Source: an uncultured bacterium
GTDB taxonomy: Bacteria > Cyanobacteriota > Vampirovibrionia > Gastranaerophilales > Gastranaerophilaceae
Length of the DNA: 17,984 nt
Reading direction: 5' to 3'
Assembly (NCBI GenBank): GCA_902782905.1
Contig: CACZPB010000012.1
Coordinates: forward strand, 1 to 17,984
The first letter of the stretch is position 1, and the number at the start of each line of letters is the position of its first letter. This document shows, in pieces, positions 6,516 to 14,969 of this stretch. A model generated the notes under the pieces. The model saw only the letters and a program-made list of their open reading frames with translations. It made no database searches and was not told where the DNA came from. The position numbers and the translations under genes were made by a program.

Positions 6516-7781
6516 TTACTGGAAAATGTCAGCAGGGATTTTGTTGCTGTTAATCATTTCCATTATCGGTTCAAGAAACTGTTCTTCGTTTTCTTTTTGA
6601 GCTGCGAGTGATTGGTATGAAATTTTCAAAATTTCTTTGCACAAATCTGAAATGCTTTGTTTGCGCAATTTTGAATTTATTGCGTATCTTGCTACATTGT
6701 ATCTCAATTCATTAATTTCAGTATATGAGTATTTGCAGAGCATTTTTTCAATTTCTTTAATTGCATCAGGATTATACATAATACCTTTGTAAAGCGCAGG
6801 AATAGAGTATTCAAGCCCATTGCCTACACAATCGTGGTTTCTGATTTCTATAAAGTTTCTCAGCCTTACCTCAGGAAAATACAAGTTAGAATGTAGTTTC
6901 CAATCGTCAATATTTGCTTCAAATCCCTCAAATCCTTTATCCATGAACTGCTTGAAGGTAAGTCTGCCATTTATATTTACTGTTTTATTTTCTCTGTTTA
7001 TAAAAATCATAGGAGTGGAAAGAAGCTGATTGACATAGCCTTTAAAAGACATTCCGTCTTGAAAGTGTGTCGCAAAACCACATCTTTCATTATCTGTATT
7101 GAGCCAAGCAAGCGCTCTAAAGGATTTATAACCTGTATCAACACCGCCCCTGATTTTTGAATTTGCAAACATTGCCGTCACAAAAGGCATCATAATGTTT
7201 GCCAATCTGAATTTTCTCATTGCATCTTCTTCTGAATGAAAATCAATACCAACTTGAATACCCGCGGTTTCTCTCATCATTACGTCCGACAAAATCCCCC
7301 AAAGATAATTTGCCATGATAGCATATCTTCTTTTGGGAAGAAGTTTTATGTTTTTGTATGTTGTTTTCGGTGAAACACCCTTGTTAATAAGCTTTGCACC
7401 GATTGAATCGAGAATAGGAGTTAGTAAAGAGTCAATTTCTTCAACGCGTTTTTTTAAATCCGATATTTTATTCTGAGGTTCAAGGCTAAGTTCAATTTGG
7501 CACCCCGGTTCAAGAGTAATTGTTTCATGAAGTTTTTTAAGTCCGATAATATTAATATCGTCTAAAATATAGTCCCAATTATCTTCTTTTGCTAATTCTC
7601 TTAAAACTTCGCAAATACCATATTCGCCGTCATACGGAACAACCTCTCCCGAATTTTTAAAAACGGGAATTCTTTCGTATTCAAAACCGATTTTTTGAGA
7701 AGATTTACAGCCCAAAATAAACTCTTCCAGAAGTTGGTTGTACTCAAGCTTGCACTCAGGTTTTGTTTGACAGTTGTTCAC
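6516..7781 (-). CDS. gshA: Glutamate-cysteine ligase (GCS2 family, plant/proteobacterial type)
   Basis: Joins L-glutamate and L-cysteine with ATP to give gamma-glutamylcysteine, the first step of glutathione synthesis. The 421 aa contain the GCS2 landmarks in order: IGFEYER (31-37), YDGEYGICEVL (50-60), ETITLEPGCQIELS (86-99), MMRETAGIQVGIDFHSEED (168-186), MFANSKIRGGVDTGYKSFR (204-222), WLNTDNERCGF (226-236) and YFPEVRLRNFIEIRNHD (301-317). The actinobacterial EgtA enzyme belongs to the same family, so a non-glutathione end product is possible. The start is GTG at 7781 with GGAGG 8 nt upstream; no ATG is better placed. A TATAAT lies in the divergent gap to rsmA, without a convincing -35. No glutathione synthetase gene is nearby. 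Confidence 0.87.
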   Translation of the reverse strand: MNNCQTKPECKLEYNQLLEEFILGCKSSQKIGFEYERIPVFKNSGEVVPYDGEYGICEVLRELAKEDNWDYILDDINIIGLKKLHETITLEPGCQIELSLEPQNKISDLKKRVEEIDSLLTPILDSIGAKLINKGVSPKTTYKNIKLLPKRRYAIMANYLWGILSDVMMRETAGIQVGIDFHSEEDAMRKFRLANIMMPFVTAMFANSKIRGGVDTGYKSFRALAWLNTDNERCGFATHFQDGMSFKGYVNQLLSTPMIFINRENKTVNINGRLTFKQFMDKGFEGFEANIDDWKLHSNLYFPEVRLRNFIEIRNHDCVGNGLEYSIPALYKGIMYNPDAIKEIEKMLCKYSYTEINELRYNVARYAINSKLRKQSISDLCKEILKISYQSLAAQKENEEQFLEPIMEMINSNKIPADIFQ

Positions 7782-7873
7782 GATATTCTCCTCCCTAAAT
7801 TATAATATAAACACCACAATAATTATTAATATAATCTTTAATAAACTTTTAACATTTCCCTGTTTGTACTATT

Positions 7874-8722
7874 ATGAGTACCATGGTGGATTACTTACAG
7901 CGGGCAAAATATTTTAGGACAAAAAAGCGTCTAGGTCAGAATTTTTTAATCAACGGCGAAGTTATTGCAGACATTATGGATTTTGCAAAGATTACCAAAG
8001 ATGACGTTGTATTAGAAATTGGTCCCGGAGTCGGATTTGTAACAGAGCAGCTTGTTAAACGAGCAAAAAAAGTTATTGTTGTTGAGCTTGATGAAGAAGC
8101 AATCAAAGAACTGGAAAAACTTGAATGCGATAACTTGGAAATAATTCATAACGATATATTGAAAACAGATATTTCAGCACTTTCTAATGAAAAATTAAAA
8201 ATAGTTGCCAACATTCCATATTATATTACTTCACCAATTATTGCGCATCTGTTGGGTGAAATTGATGATTTGGATAATAAAAACAGGGCAAAAATTAAGG
8301 ATATAATTTTGATGGTGCAGGAAGAAGTTGCACATAGAATTGTTGCGACAGAAAAAAGTCAAGCTAAGCAATACGGACTCTTAACCATTCTTTCTCAGTT
8401 TTGGGCAGATTGTTCAATAATAAGGCTTGTTGGAAGGAAATCGTTTTATCCTGTGCCAAAAGTGAACTCTGCACTTGTTTCTATGAAGGTTAGAGAGAAA
8501 CCGCTTTTAGAACTTACGGATTACGGACATTTTAGAAAAACCATCAAAGCAGCTTTTTCTCAAAGACGAAAAACACTTAAAAATTGTCTTGTAGCAAACG
8601 GTTTCAATAAGGAAAAAGTTGCTAAAGTCATAACAGAATTAAATCTTGATGAAAACATAAGAGGAGAGAAACTTTCTATAAAAGAATTTGGAGAGCTTTC
8701 GGAAAAGCTTTTCACAAATTAA
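7874..8722 (+). CDS. rsmA: 16S rRNA adenine(1518/1519) dimethyltransferase
   Basis: Dimethylates two adjacent adenines near the 3' end of 16S rRNA during late 30S assembly, using S-adenosylmethionine (also called KsgA). The 282 aa fit the family. Visible motifs are LGQNFL (20-25), motif I LEIGPGVGFVTE (47-58), the acidic SAM-ribose position in VVELDEEAI (69-77), HNDIL (92-96) and catalytic motif IV NIPYY (113-117). The C-terminal helical domain follows, with FSQRRKTLKNCL. The start is uncertain. No Shine-Dalgarno site precedes the ATG at 7874, and a possible -10 TACTAT (7867-7872) is so close that the ATG at 7883 (M4) would be nearer the transcription start. A separate GC-rich hairpin lies between this gene and anmK. 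Confidence 0.95.
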   Translation: MSTMVDYLQRAKYFRTKKRLGQNFLINGEVIADIMDFAKITKDDVVLEIGPGVGFVTEQLVKRAKKVIVVELDEEAIKELEKLECDNLEIIHNDILKTDISALSNEKLKIVANIPYYITSPIIAHLLGEIDDLDNKNRAKIKDIILMVQEEVAHRIVATEKSQAKQYGLLTILSQFWADCSIIRLVGRKSFYPVPKVNSALVSMKVREKPLLELTDYGHFRKTIKAAFSQRRKTLKNCLVANGFNKEKVAKVITELNLDENIRGEKLSIKEFGELSEKLFTN

Positions 8723-8729
8723 AAATTTT

Positions 8730-8747
8730 CCTTCCCTTAGGGGAGGG
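8730..8747. repeat. GC-rich hairpin element between rsmA and anmK
   Basis: CCTTCCC (8730-8736) and GGGGAGG (8740-8746) form a 7-bp stem with one G-T pair and a TTA loop. Then comes a G-rich stretch, GGTGCTAAAGGCGGCAGAGG (8746-8765). This composition stands out from the AT-rich surroundings. It resembles the short 'cccttaggggaggg' type interspersed repeats found in many genomes. There is no U tract after it, so it is not a standard rsmA terminator. Confidence 0.5.
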
Positions 8748-8779
8748 TGCTAAAGGCGGCAGAGGGTATTATAAAAATT

Positions 8780-9895
8780 ATGGAAGAAAAAGAACCTAAA
8801 ATAATTATAGGTCTTATGTCAGGAACGTCCTGTGATTCAATTGATGCAGGTTTATGCGAAGTTTTTCCTGATATGAGTGTGAAACTTATTCAAGGTATAA
8901 ACCATCCGTATCCTGAACACATCAGAGCAAAGATTTTTTCTGCATTTAGAGGAGAAATTTCAATAAAAGATTTATGTCAGCTTAATTTTGCTGTCGGAGA
9001 GTGTTTTGCTGATGCGGCAAATATTTTAATCGGTGAATTTGGAAAACCTGATTTGATTTCAAGCCATGGTCAAACGGTTTATCATTATCCCTATGATGAA
9101 AAATTGGATGGACTTTCGCTCAAAAGCACAATGCAAATAGGTGAGAGTGCAATTATTGCAACCAAAACAGGATGTCCTGTTGTGTCTAATTATAGAGAAG
9201 CGGATATCGCAGCAGGCGGTCAGGGTGCTCCTCTGGTTTGTTTTGCCGATGAAAAATGGTTCAAAAACTCCCTTGTGCAGAATATAGGCGGAATTTCCAA
9301 TGTTACGGTCGTATCTGATGATTGTGCAACTTTTGGTTTTGATACGGGGTGTGGAAATATCATGATAGATTGGTGCACTCAGAAATTTTTTGGAGAAAAA
9401 TATGATAAAGACGGAGAGATAGCTTCTGAAGGTAAAATCTGCGAAAGTTGGCTGGATTGTCTTTTGCAAGACGAATACTATTTCTTAGAACCTCCGAAAA
9501 CAACCGGTAGAGAATATTTTTCAAACAAATATATCGAAAATATTTTAAAAACAGCGCCGTCTGAGCCAAAGGATGTTATTGCAACTCTTACAGCGCTTAC
9601 AGCTAAAACGATTGCTCAGGCGTATGAAAGATTTGTATATCCTGCGTGTCACGTTGACACTGCTATTATTGGCGGAGGCGGAGCGTATAACAAAACTATG
9701 ATGAAGTTTTTGAGGACATACTTGCCACAGCGAATAGAACTCAAGACCCATGAAGATTATGGAATATCCAATAACTTTAAAGAAGTTATGGCTTTTGCAC
9801 TTTTAGGGTACTGCAATTTTTATAACATTCCAAATAATCTTCCTTCATGCACTGGCGCAAAAAAACGTGTAGTAATGGGAAAAGTGAGCAAGTAA
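8780..9895 (+). CDS. anmK: Anhydro-N-acetylmuramic acid kinase
   Basis: Converts anhydro-MurNAc from peptidoglycan turnover into MurNAc 6-phosphate using ATP; cytoplasmic cell-wall recycling. From the ATG at 8780 the protein is 371 aa, normal for the family. The N-terminal phosphate motif GLMSGTSCDSID is at 11-22. Further conserved parts are SSHGQTVYHYP, ESAIIATKTGCPVVSNYREADIAAGGQGAPLV (about 120-150), QNIGGISNVTV, FDTGCGNIMID and IIGGGGAYN. An upstream in-frame GTG (8747) would add 11 residues but lies in the GC-rich hairpin element and is rejected. No strong Shine-Dalgarno site is seen; a TATTAT (8767-8772) ends 7 bp before the ATG, so a leaderless or near-leaderless message is possible, though without a -35. 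Confidence 0.93.
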   Translation: MEEKEPKIIIGLMSGTSCDSIDAGLCEVFPDMSVKLIQGINHPYPEHIRAKIFSAFRGEISIKDLCQLNFAVGECFADAANILIGEFGKPDLISSHGQTVYHYPYDEKLDGLSLKSTMQIGESAIIATKTGCPVVSNYREADIAAGGQGAPLVCFADEKWFKNSLVQNIGGISNVTVVSDDCATFGFDTGCGNIMIDWCTQKFFGEKYDKDGEIASEGKICESWLDCLLQDEYYFLEPPKTTGREYFSNKYIENILKTAPSEPKDVIATLTALTAKTIAQAYERFVYPACHVDTAIIGGGGAYNKTMMKFLRTYLPQRIELKTHEDYGISNNFKEVMAFALLGYCNFYNIPNNLPSCTGAKKRVVMGKVSK

Positions 9896-9939
9896 GTAAA
9901 ATCACATACTTTCTCTGCTTTGTCCTGTGTTTATGCCAA

Positions 9940-9968
9940 TTGATTTTATTTACTTCTCATTTTATAAT
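9940..9968 (+). promoter_or_regulatory. Sigma-70 promoter for glgA
   Basis: TTGATT (9940-9945), a 17-bp spacer and a perfect TATAAT (9963-9968). The start near 9975 gives a leader of about 29 nt with AGGAG 6 nt before the glgA ATG. Confidence 0.75.
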
Positions 9969-10003
9969 TACATTACCGTTAAGAGAAGTGTTAGGAGTAA
10001 AAT

Positions 10004-11446
10004 ATGAAGATATTATTTGCCGCAGCAGAAGTTGCACCGTTTTCTAAGGCAGGCGGCTTGTCGGATGTTGTCGGAAGTTTGCCGAAAGCGCTTGAAAAAG
10101 ATGCAGAAATTGCTATATTCACACCGCTTCACGGGTGTATAGATTATAACAGGTGGGGGTTAAAGGAGCTTGAAAACTCTGAAATGTGGATAACTTTCGG
10201 ATGCTCACCGCAAAAATTTAAACTGCATATGACAAAGCTTCCGAACACAAATATCAATGTATTTTTTGTGCAAAACGATTGGTATTTTTCTTGTTTCAAA
10301 GAAGTTTATCCGCGTTGGTTAGACCCCAGATATGAGCATGAAAGATATATTGCTTTTTCACTGGCAACACTGGAATATGCAAAACAATTAAATTTTAGAG
10401 CTGATATTATTCACTCGAATGATTGGCATACGGCAATGATACCTTTGTACATAAAGGCAAATTACAAATTTGACGAATTTTGGTCAAAAACCAAAAACGT
10501 TTTTGAAATACATAATCTTGCTTATCAGGGTGTTTGGTTTGAGGATATTTTAGACTTCGCCAACATGAGAAAGGACATAGTTTTTAACGAGTGGGGTTGT
10601 GAGCATTATGGCAGAGTAAATTGGATGAAGGGGGCAATAAATTATTCTGACAAAATTGTTGCGGTTTCTCCAAATTATGCGCGCGAAATTCTTACCGGTG
10701 AATATGGTGAAGGTATGGACTATACTTTGAGAGGTCATACAAACAAGCTTGTCGGAATTGTAAATGGCATTGATTATGACGTATTCAATCCAAAAACAGA
10801 CAAAAATCTTTGTAAAAACTATGATTTGAAAACGATTATTAATAAAGAAGAAAATAAAAAGAAAATTTTGGCGGAATTCGGATTAAAGTACAATCCGGAG
10901 AGACCATTAATAGCGATGATTTCACGTCTGGTTAACCAAAAAGGTCTTGACCTTATAAGACAGGTGGAAAACGATTTGAGAAATTTGGAGGCTGATTTTA
11001 TTTTCTTGGGAACAGGGGATAAAGCTTACGAGAATCTGTTTATTTGGCTTTCCAACAATACTCCTAATATAAGGGCTTATGTAGGTTATAGAGGCGATTT
11101 AGCGAACCAAATTTATGCAGGTAGTGATTTCTTCCTTATGCCTTCAAAATTTGAACCTTGCGGACTTTCACAACTCATTGCAATGCGCTTTGGCTCACTT
11201 CCGATAGTAAGAGCAACAGGAGGGTTGGAAGATACGGTTATAGGATATCCTCTGGACAATTCTAATGGTTTCAAATTCTGGGGTTATGACGGTTGGGCGA
11301 TGAAGGATGCAATAGTTTGCGCCATGAATGTGTACAGAGATAAATATACTTTTAATGCTATGCGTAAATCCGCAATGGAAGCAGATTTTAGTTGGAAGGA
11401 AAGTGCAAAAAAATATCTTGCTATGTATAAGAGTCTCGCAGAGTAA
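10004..11446 (+). CDS. glgA: Glycogen synthase, ADP-glucose type (GT5)
   Basis: Adds glucose from ADP-glucose to the non-reducing end of a growing alpha-1,4-glucan. The 480 aa match bacterial GlgA. The N-terminal domain opens with MKILFAAAEVAPFSKAGGLS, where K15-GG is the ADP-glucose-binding KxGGL motif. The middle has HSNDWHTAMIPLY, and the C-terminal Rossmann domain has ISRLVNQKGLDL. The GT-B catalytic segment PSKFEPCGLSQL carries the conserved Glu (E384), and TGGLEDTV follows. The ATG has AGGAG at 6 nt and a clear promoter. No glgB, glgC or glgP is adjacent, so other glycogen genes must be elsewhere. It implies carbohydrate storage. Confidence 0.96.
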   Translation: MKILFAAAEVAPFSKAGGLSDVVGSLPKALEKDAEIAIFTPLHGCIDYNRWGLKELENSEMWITFGCSPQKFKLHMTKLPNTNINVFFVQNDWYFSCFKEVYPRWLDPRYEHERYIAFSLATLEYAKQLNFRADIIHSNDWHTAMIPLYIKANYKFDEFWSKTKNVFEIHNLAYQGVWFEDILDFANMRKDIVFNEWGCEHYGRVNWMKGAINYSDKIVAVSPNYAREILTGEYGEGMDYTLRGHTNKLVGIVNGIDYDVFNPKTDKNLCKNYDLKTIINKEENKKKILAEFGLKYNPERPLIAMISRLVNQKGLDLIRQVENDLRNLEADFIFLGTGDKAYENLFIWLSNNTPNIRAYVGYRGDLANQIYAGSDFFLMPSKFEPCGLSQLIAMRFGSLPIVRATGGLEDTVIGYPLDNSNGFKFWGYDGWAMKDAIVCAMNVYRDKYTFNAMRKSAMEADFSWKESAKKYLAMYKSLAE

Positions 11447-11494
11447 ACTAAGATTTTATTTTTATTGTAGAATATACTCAAAGGAGTACAAAGT

Positions 11495-12478
11495 ATGTCA
11501 ACCGCTATTCAACAATCTCAAAAGGAACTTGATAGAGAATCCGCAATAAAAACGATTGATTCTGAAATACAATCTTTGGAAGAATTAAAGAAGTCTGTAA
11601 GCGCAGAAAATCTTACGGCTGCTCTTGATATGATGCAAAAATCCAAAGGAAGAATTATTATAACCGGTATGGGAAAGTCAGGTCATATTGCGAGAAAAAT
11701 AGCGGCATCACTTGCTTCTACAGGAACACCTTCGTTTTTTGTACACCCTGCCGAGGCGAGCCACGGTGATTTGGGTATGATTACAGAGGATGACGTTGTC
11801 GTGGCAATTTCAAATAGTGGCGAATCACGTGAATTAATTGATATATTGAATTATTGTAAGCGATTTGGAATTTCTATTATTGCGATTACAAAAAACCCTG
11901 AAAGTTCATTAGGAAAAGCAGGAAATATTGTTTTGGCTCTTCCTAATAACGGAGAAGCTTGTCCTTTAGGGCTTGCGCCGACGAACTCTACAACTGCAAC
12001 ATTAGTTCTGGGCGATATTTTAACAATCGGACTTATTGAGCGCAAAGGTTTTTCAAAAGAAGATTTTAATGACAGACACCCCGGAGGCAAACTGGGTTCA
12101 ATACTTAAACGTGTATCAGATTTGATGCATGTAGGTGAAGAAATGCCTATATTAGAAGAAAATGCTAATATGCAATCAGTGCTTTTAGAGATGACATCAA
12201 AACGCTTAGGCTGTGTTGGTTTTATTAATGCGCTTGGGGAGCTTACCGGCATATTGACGGATGGTGATTTGAGAAGATGTCTCTCTGCTGATATTTTGAG
12301 CGCAAAAGCAATCGACTTGATGACAAAAAATCCAAAAACAATTACACCGGATGCTATGACTGCAGAAGCATTAAAACTAATGCATGACAAGAAGATTACC
12401 AATTTATTTGTGCTGGAAGGGAAAAAACCGGTAGGAGTAATTCATATTCATGACCTTCTGAACAACGGAGTTGCTTAA
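11495..12478 (+). CDS. kdsD: D-arabinose 5-phosphate isomerase (KdsD/KpsF/GutQ family)
   Basis: Interconverts D-ribulose 5-phosphate and D-arabinose 5-phosphate, the first step towards Kdo, the inner-core sugar of lipopolysaccharide. The 327 aa comprise a SIS domain (about 40-180) and two CBS domains (about 207-265 and 272-325). Residues equivalent to the E. coli KdsD active site are present: K61 in GMGKSGH, E113 after SNSGESR, E154 in GEACPLG and H195 in DRHPGGKLG. The ATG follows AAGGAG by 8 nt. It lies 48 bp after glgA, without a clear terminator between, so readthrough is possible. Its substrate is the same metabolite used by rpe in this window. Its presence suggests an outer membrane with Kdo. 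GutQ-like catabolic use cannot be excluded. Confidence 0.92.
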   Translation: MSTAIQQSQKELDRESAIKTIDSEIQSLEELKKSVSAENLTAALDMMQKSKGRIIITGMGKSGHIARKIAASLASTGTPSFFVHPAEASHGDLGMITEDDVVVAISNSGESRELIDILNYCKRFGISIIAITKNPESSLGKAGNIVLALPNNGEACPLGLAPTNSTTATLVLGDILTIGLIERKGFSKEDFNDRHPGGKLGSILKRVSDLMHVGEEMPILEENANMQSVLLEMTSKRLGCVGFINALGELTGILTDGDLRRCLSADILSAKAIDLMTKNPKTITPDAMTAEALKLMHDKKITNLFVLEGKKPVGVIHIHDLLNNGVA

Positions 12479-12488
12479 TTCTGTTTAA

Positions 12489-13856
12489 TTATTTGTTTTC
12501 TTTTAATTTTTGGAATTCATCCAGTCCAACTTCCCAGCTTTCTTGATAATCAAAATCTTTAGAGGCAACTTCTTCCGGAAGTCCGGCATGGTGGATTTTA
12601 GGAAGCAGGAAGGATTCGCTCATCTCAATAGGTTTTGAAATGTTATCATCCGAATCTTGGCAGATAAAAATTCCTTCCCCGTTTGGTGCGGTCTTGTATC
12701 CAACAATTGTAATTTCGTGACCGGCTAGCTTGCCGTCATTTTCAGGGTCAGGCCAAGTGTAACCGATAATAATGTTATGACCGAGTTTTAGCGTTTCAAG
12801 CAATTCTTTTTTTATGGTTGCAAAATCCTTTTCATATCCGATTAGTTTGCCATCATCACTTACCTTCTGGTATGTTACCGAGGTTGTATTTTTGTCTTCA
12901 ACAACAGATTCTACATAAGTTTTTTCAAAATCAATAAGCCCGCCATCTTCTTGAGTCCAAGCATTTGGAGCTCGTTTGTCTGTAAGAGAATCATAAGTCT
13001 GTTGCGAGCCAAGCTGCATAAGTGTAGATTGCATCAAAACATCGACAATCGAGCGTTCACCTTTATCTTTGTGTTGATTTTGTATACGTGCTCTTATTAT
13101 TGCATTTTCGTCAGGCTTCAAAAGAATAGCGGCTTTATCAAAATTCAACATCTTGTGAGGGGTTTTGAACTTTGTCAAAAGCCAGACTGCGTCAGATGAT
13201 TTTTCAGACAGTGAATTCATATTAATAACCTTCTGAACTTCATGCTTAGGAGAAGTTAAACCTTCCACCATCCTAATAAATTCGGCAGTCTTTTTTGTTG
13301 CAAGATCAAATTCAATACTTGCTGCGGGACAAGTGCCTGTATGCATATTATCGAGTTCCCACTTGGTCTCCATAATTTTCTGCGGATTTGTGTCAAGTCC
13401 TGTAATTAGGCCTATAATTTGTTTTTGGTACTCAGCCGGAATATCTTCACAAGTCTGAGTAATTACATAAGGATTTGTTAGGATGTCTAAACATTCTTCA
13501 AGAATAGTTGTTTTATCAAGCCCTGCATCTCTTTCTTCTGTTATAATTTTGTGCAAATTGTCTAATACAGAACTTTTGTCGTTAGAATTGTTTTTTAGAA
13601 GTTGTCCTGATTTTAGAGCAAACTCAAGTTTTTTTCTGTACTTTGAATCAAGTTCATCATATAAATCTTGATATTTTTTCTTTTCGTCCTTAGTTGTAAG
13701 ATTCGTTCGCATTGTAACTGCGGTTGTATATGCAGAAGCTTTAAAAGCTGGTGCTTTTGTTTTTTCTGCATCACAATCTGTCGGGTCTGTTTTAGCCTTA
13801 AAACCCAAACCCTGAATGTTATAGTTATTTACATGTTGAATGCTCACACTATCCAT
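12489..13856 (-). CDS. Unknown protein with C39/papain-like cysteine peptidase features
   Basis: 455 aa, no assigned family. The N-terminus (1-60) is polar and contains two FKA motifs (19-21 and 38-40); there is no signal peptide or membrane segment. Residues 55-170 are helical. C176 lies in HTGTCPAAS, which resembles the nucleophile helix of C39-like and papain-like peptidases (G-x-C-x-x-[AS]-S). After a roughly 180-residue helical and variable section comes LKLGHNIIIGY (356-366), then H380 in GHEITIVGY, then acidic residues D401 and D403 in ICQDSDD. That Cys-His-Asp order and the 'GH..I.VGY' strand fit these folds. Activity is unproven. No Shine-Dalgarno site precedes the ATG, which sits just after an AT-rich run. 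The gene is convergent with kdsD and divergent from the sigma gene. Confidence 0.72.
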   Translation of the reverse strand: MDSVSIQHVNNYNIQGLGFKAKTDPTDCDAEKTKAPAFKASAYTTAVTMRTNLTTKDEKKKYQDLYDELDSKYRKKLEFALKSGQLLKNNSNDKSSVLDNLHKIITEERDAGLDKTTILEECLDILTNPYVITQTCEDIPAEYQKQIIGLITGLDTNPQKIMETKWELDNMHTGTCPAASIEFDLATKKTAEFIRMVEGLTSPKHEVQKVINMNSLSEKSSDAVWLLTKFKTPHKMLNFDKAAILLKPDENAIIRARIQNQHKDKGERSIVDVLMQSTLMQLGSQQTYDSLTDKRAPNAWTQEDGGLIDFEKTYVESVVEDKNTTSVTYQKVSDDGKLIGYEKDFATIKKELLETLKLGHNIIIGYTWPDPENDGKLAGHEITIVGYKTAPNGEGIFICQDSDDNISKPIEMSESFLLPKIHHAGLPEEVASKDFDYQESWEVGLDEFQKLKENK

Positions 13857-14031
13857 ATATATATAAAGATTTTAAATACATAAAACTTGACTAAATGTTA
13901 CAGTTTGTAAACGAAGTTTGTGAAAATTTTATGGAACTTTTTTAAAAAAATATCGTCTTAATTATAAAGAGAACAAAACAAATTTAACTTTTATAAGCAA
14001 AACATGGAGAAGATAAGCCGGAGGATTATTA

Positions 14032-14952
14032 ATGAACAGAGCAATGAGTGAAGTTGAATACATAAATTTTAATGAAGTTGAAGAACCGCGTACTTTTAAT
14101 ACAGTTGTAAATAATGATGATATTTTACAAATGTACCTTAAGGAAATCGGGCGTAAAAGAATGTTAACAAAGTTAGAGGAATCTGAGCTTGGCAGAAAAA
14201 TTCAAGAAGGAAGCGGAGAGGAAAGCGAACAGGCAAAGAGAGAGCTTGTGCAGGCAAATTTGAGGCTTGTTGTGAGTATTGCAAGAAAATACGTAGGTCA
14301 AGGGGTTCTTTTTATGGATTTGGTACAAGAGGGTTCTTTGGGATTAATTAAAGCGGCGGAAAAATTCGATTATAAAAAGAATTTCAAATTTTCAACTTAT
14401 GCGACATGGTGGATTAAGCAGACTATTATAAGAGCGATTTCGAACCATTCAAGGACAATAAGAATTCCCGTTCACATGCTTGAAAAAATAAGAAAATACA
14501 AAAAAGCCTGTAATGTTGCGGAGTGTGATGAAACAATGGATACTGATGATGAAACAATCTCAAGAATTTCCGGAATAGAACCTAAAAAGCTGGATGAAAT
14601 AAGGTGTGCCATAAAAACAGAGCCTGTAAGCTTGGAAACTTATGTTACGGATGACTTGTGCATACAAGATTATGTCGCGGATGAAAGTTATACAACACCT
14701 GAGAATAATGTTCAAAAAAAACTGGAAGAGGCTGATGTCATTAATCTTATCTCAAGGCTTGATAAGCGTGAGCAAGAAATCATTAAACGGCGTTTTGGAT
14801 TAGAAGATGATGAACCGAAAACGTTAGAACAAATCGGTAATACTCTTGGTTTTTCAAAAGAAAGAATAAGACAACTGGAGACAATTGCACTGCAAAAACT
14901 CAGAAAAGTAGAGTGCATAGACGATTATAGGGGATATCTGGATTGTGATTAA
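14032..14952 (+). CDS. RNA polymerase sigma factor, sigma-70 family (group 1/2-like)
   Basis: Directs RNA polymerase to promoters. The 306 aa contain region 1.2 (about 28-60, DDILQMYLKEIGRKRMLT) and region 2 (70-148). Within region 2 are the signature DLVQEGSLGLIKAAEKFD (96-113) and the -10-binding segment FSTYATWWIKQTIIRAI. Region 3 spans about 150-215, and region 4 (231-294) has the -35-binding helix-turn-helix TLEQIGNTLGFSKERIRQ. It lacks region 1.1 and the long non-conserved insert, so it is closer to group 2 (SigB-like in cyanobacteria) than to a full RpoD; a reduced primary factor is possible. The ATG follows GGAGG by 7 nt. A possible -10 TATAAA (13963-13968) precedes a leader of about 55 nt. 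It is convergent with murT. Confidence 0.93.
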   Translation: MNRAMSEVEYINFNEVEEPRTFNTVVNNDDILQMYLKEIGRKRMLTKLEESELGRKIQEGSGEESEQAKRELVQANLRLVVSIARKYVGQGVLFMDLVQEGSLGLIKAAEKFDYKKNFKFSTYATWWIKQTIIRAISNHSRTIRIPVHMLEKIRKYKKACNVAECDETMDTDDETISRISGIEPKKLDEIRCAIKTEPVSLETYVTDDLCIQDYVADESYTTPENNVQKKLEEADVINLISRLDKREQEIIKRRFGLEDDEPKTLEQIGNTLGFSKERIRQLETIALQKLRKVECIDDYRGYLDCD

Positions 14953-14969
14953 ATATTCAAAAACTATTA

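Noticed and set aside
9059..9469. 136-codon minus-strand frame within anmK
   Set aside because: Opposite a well-supported gene, Cys-, Phe- and Ile-rich without a family pattern.
11851..12402. 183-codon minus-strand frame within kdsD
   Set aside because: Antisense to a clear SIS/CBS gene, with no recognisable protein features; a shadow frame.
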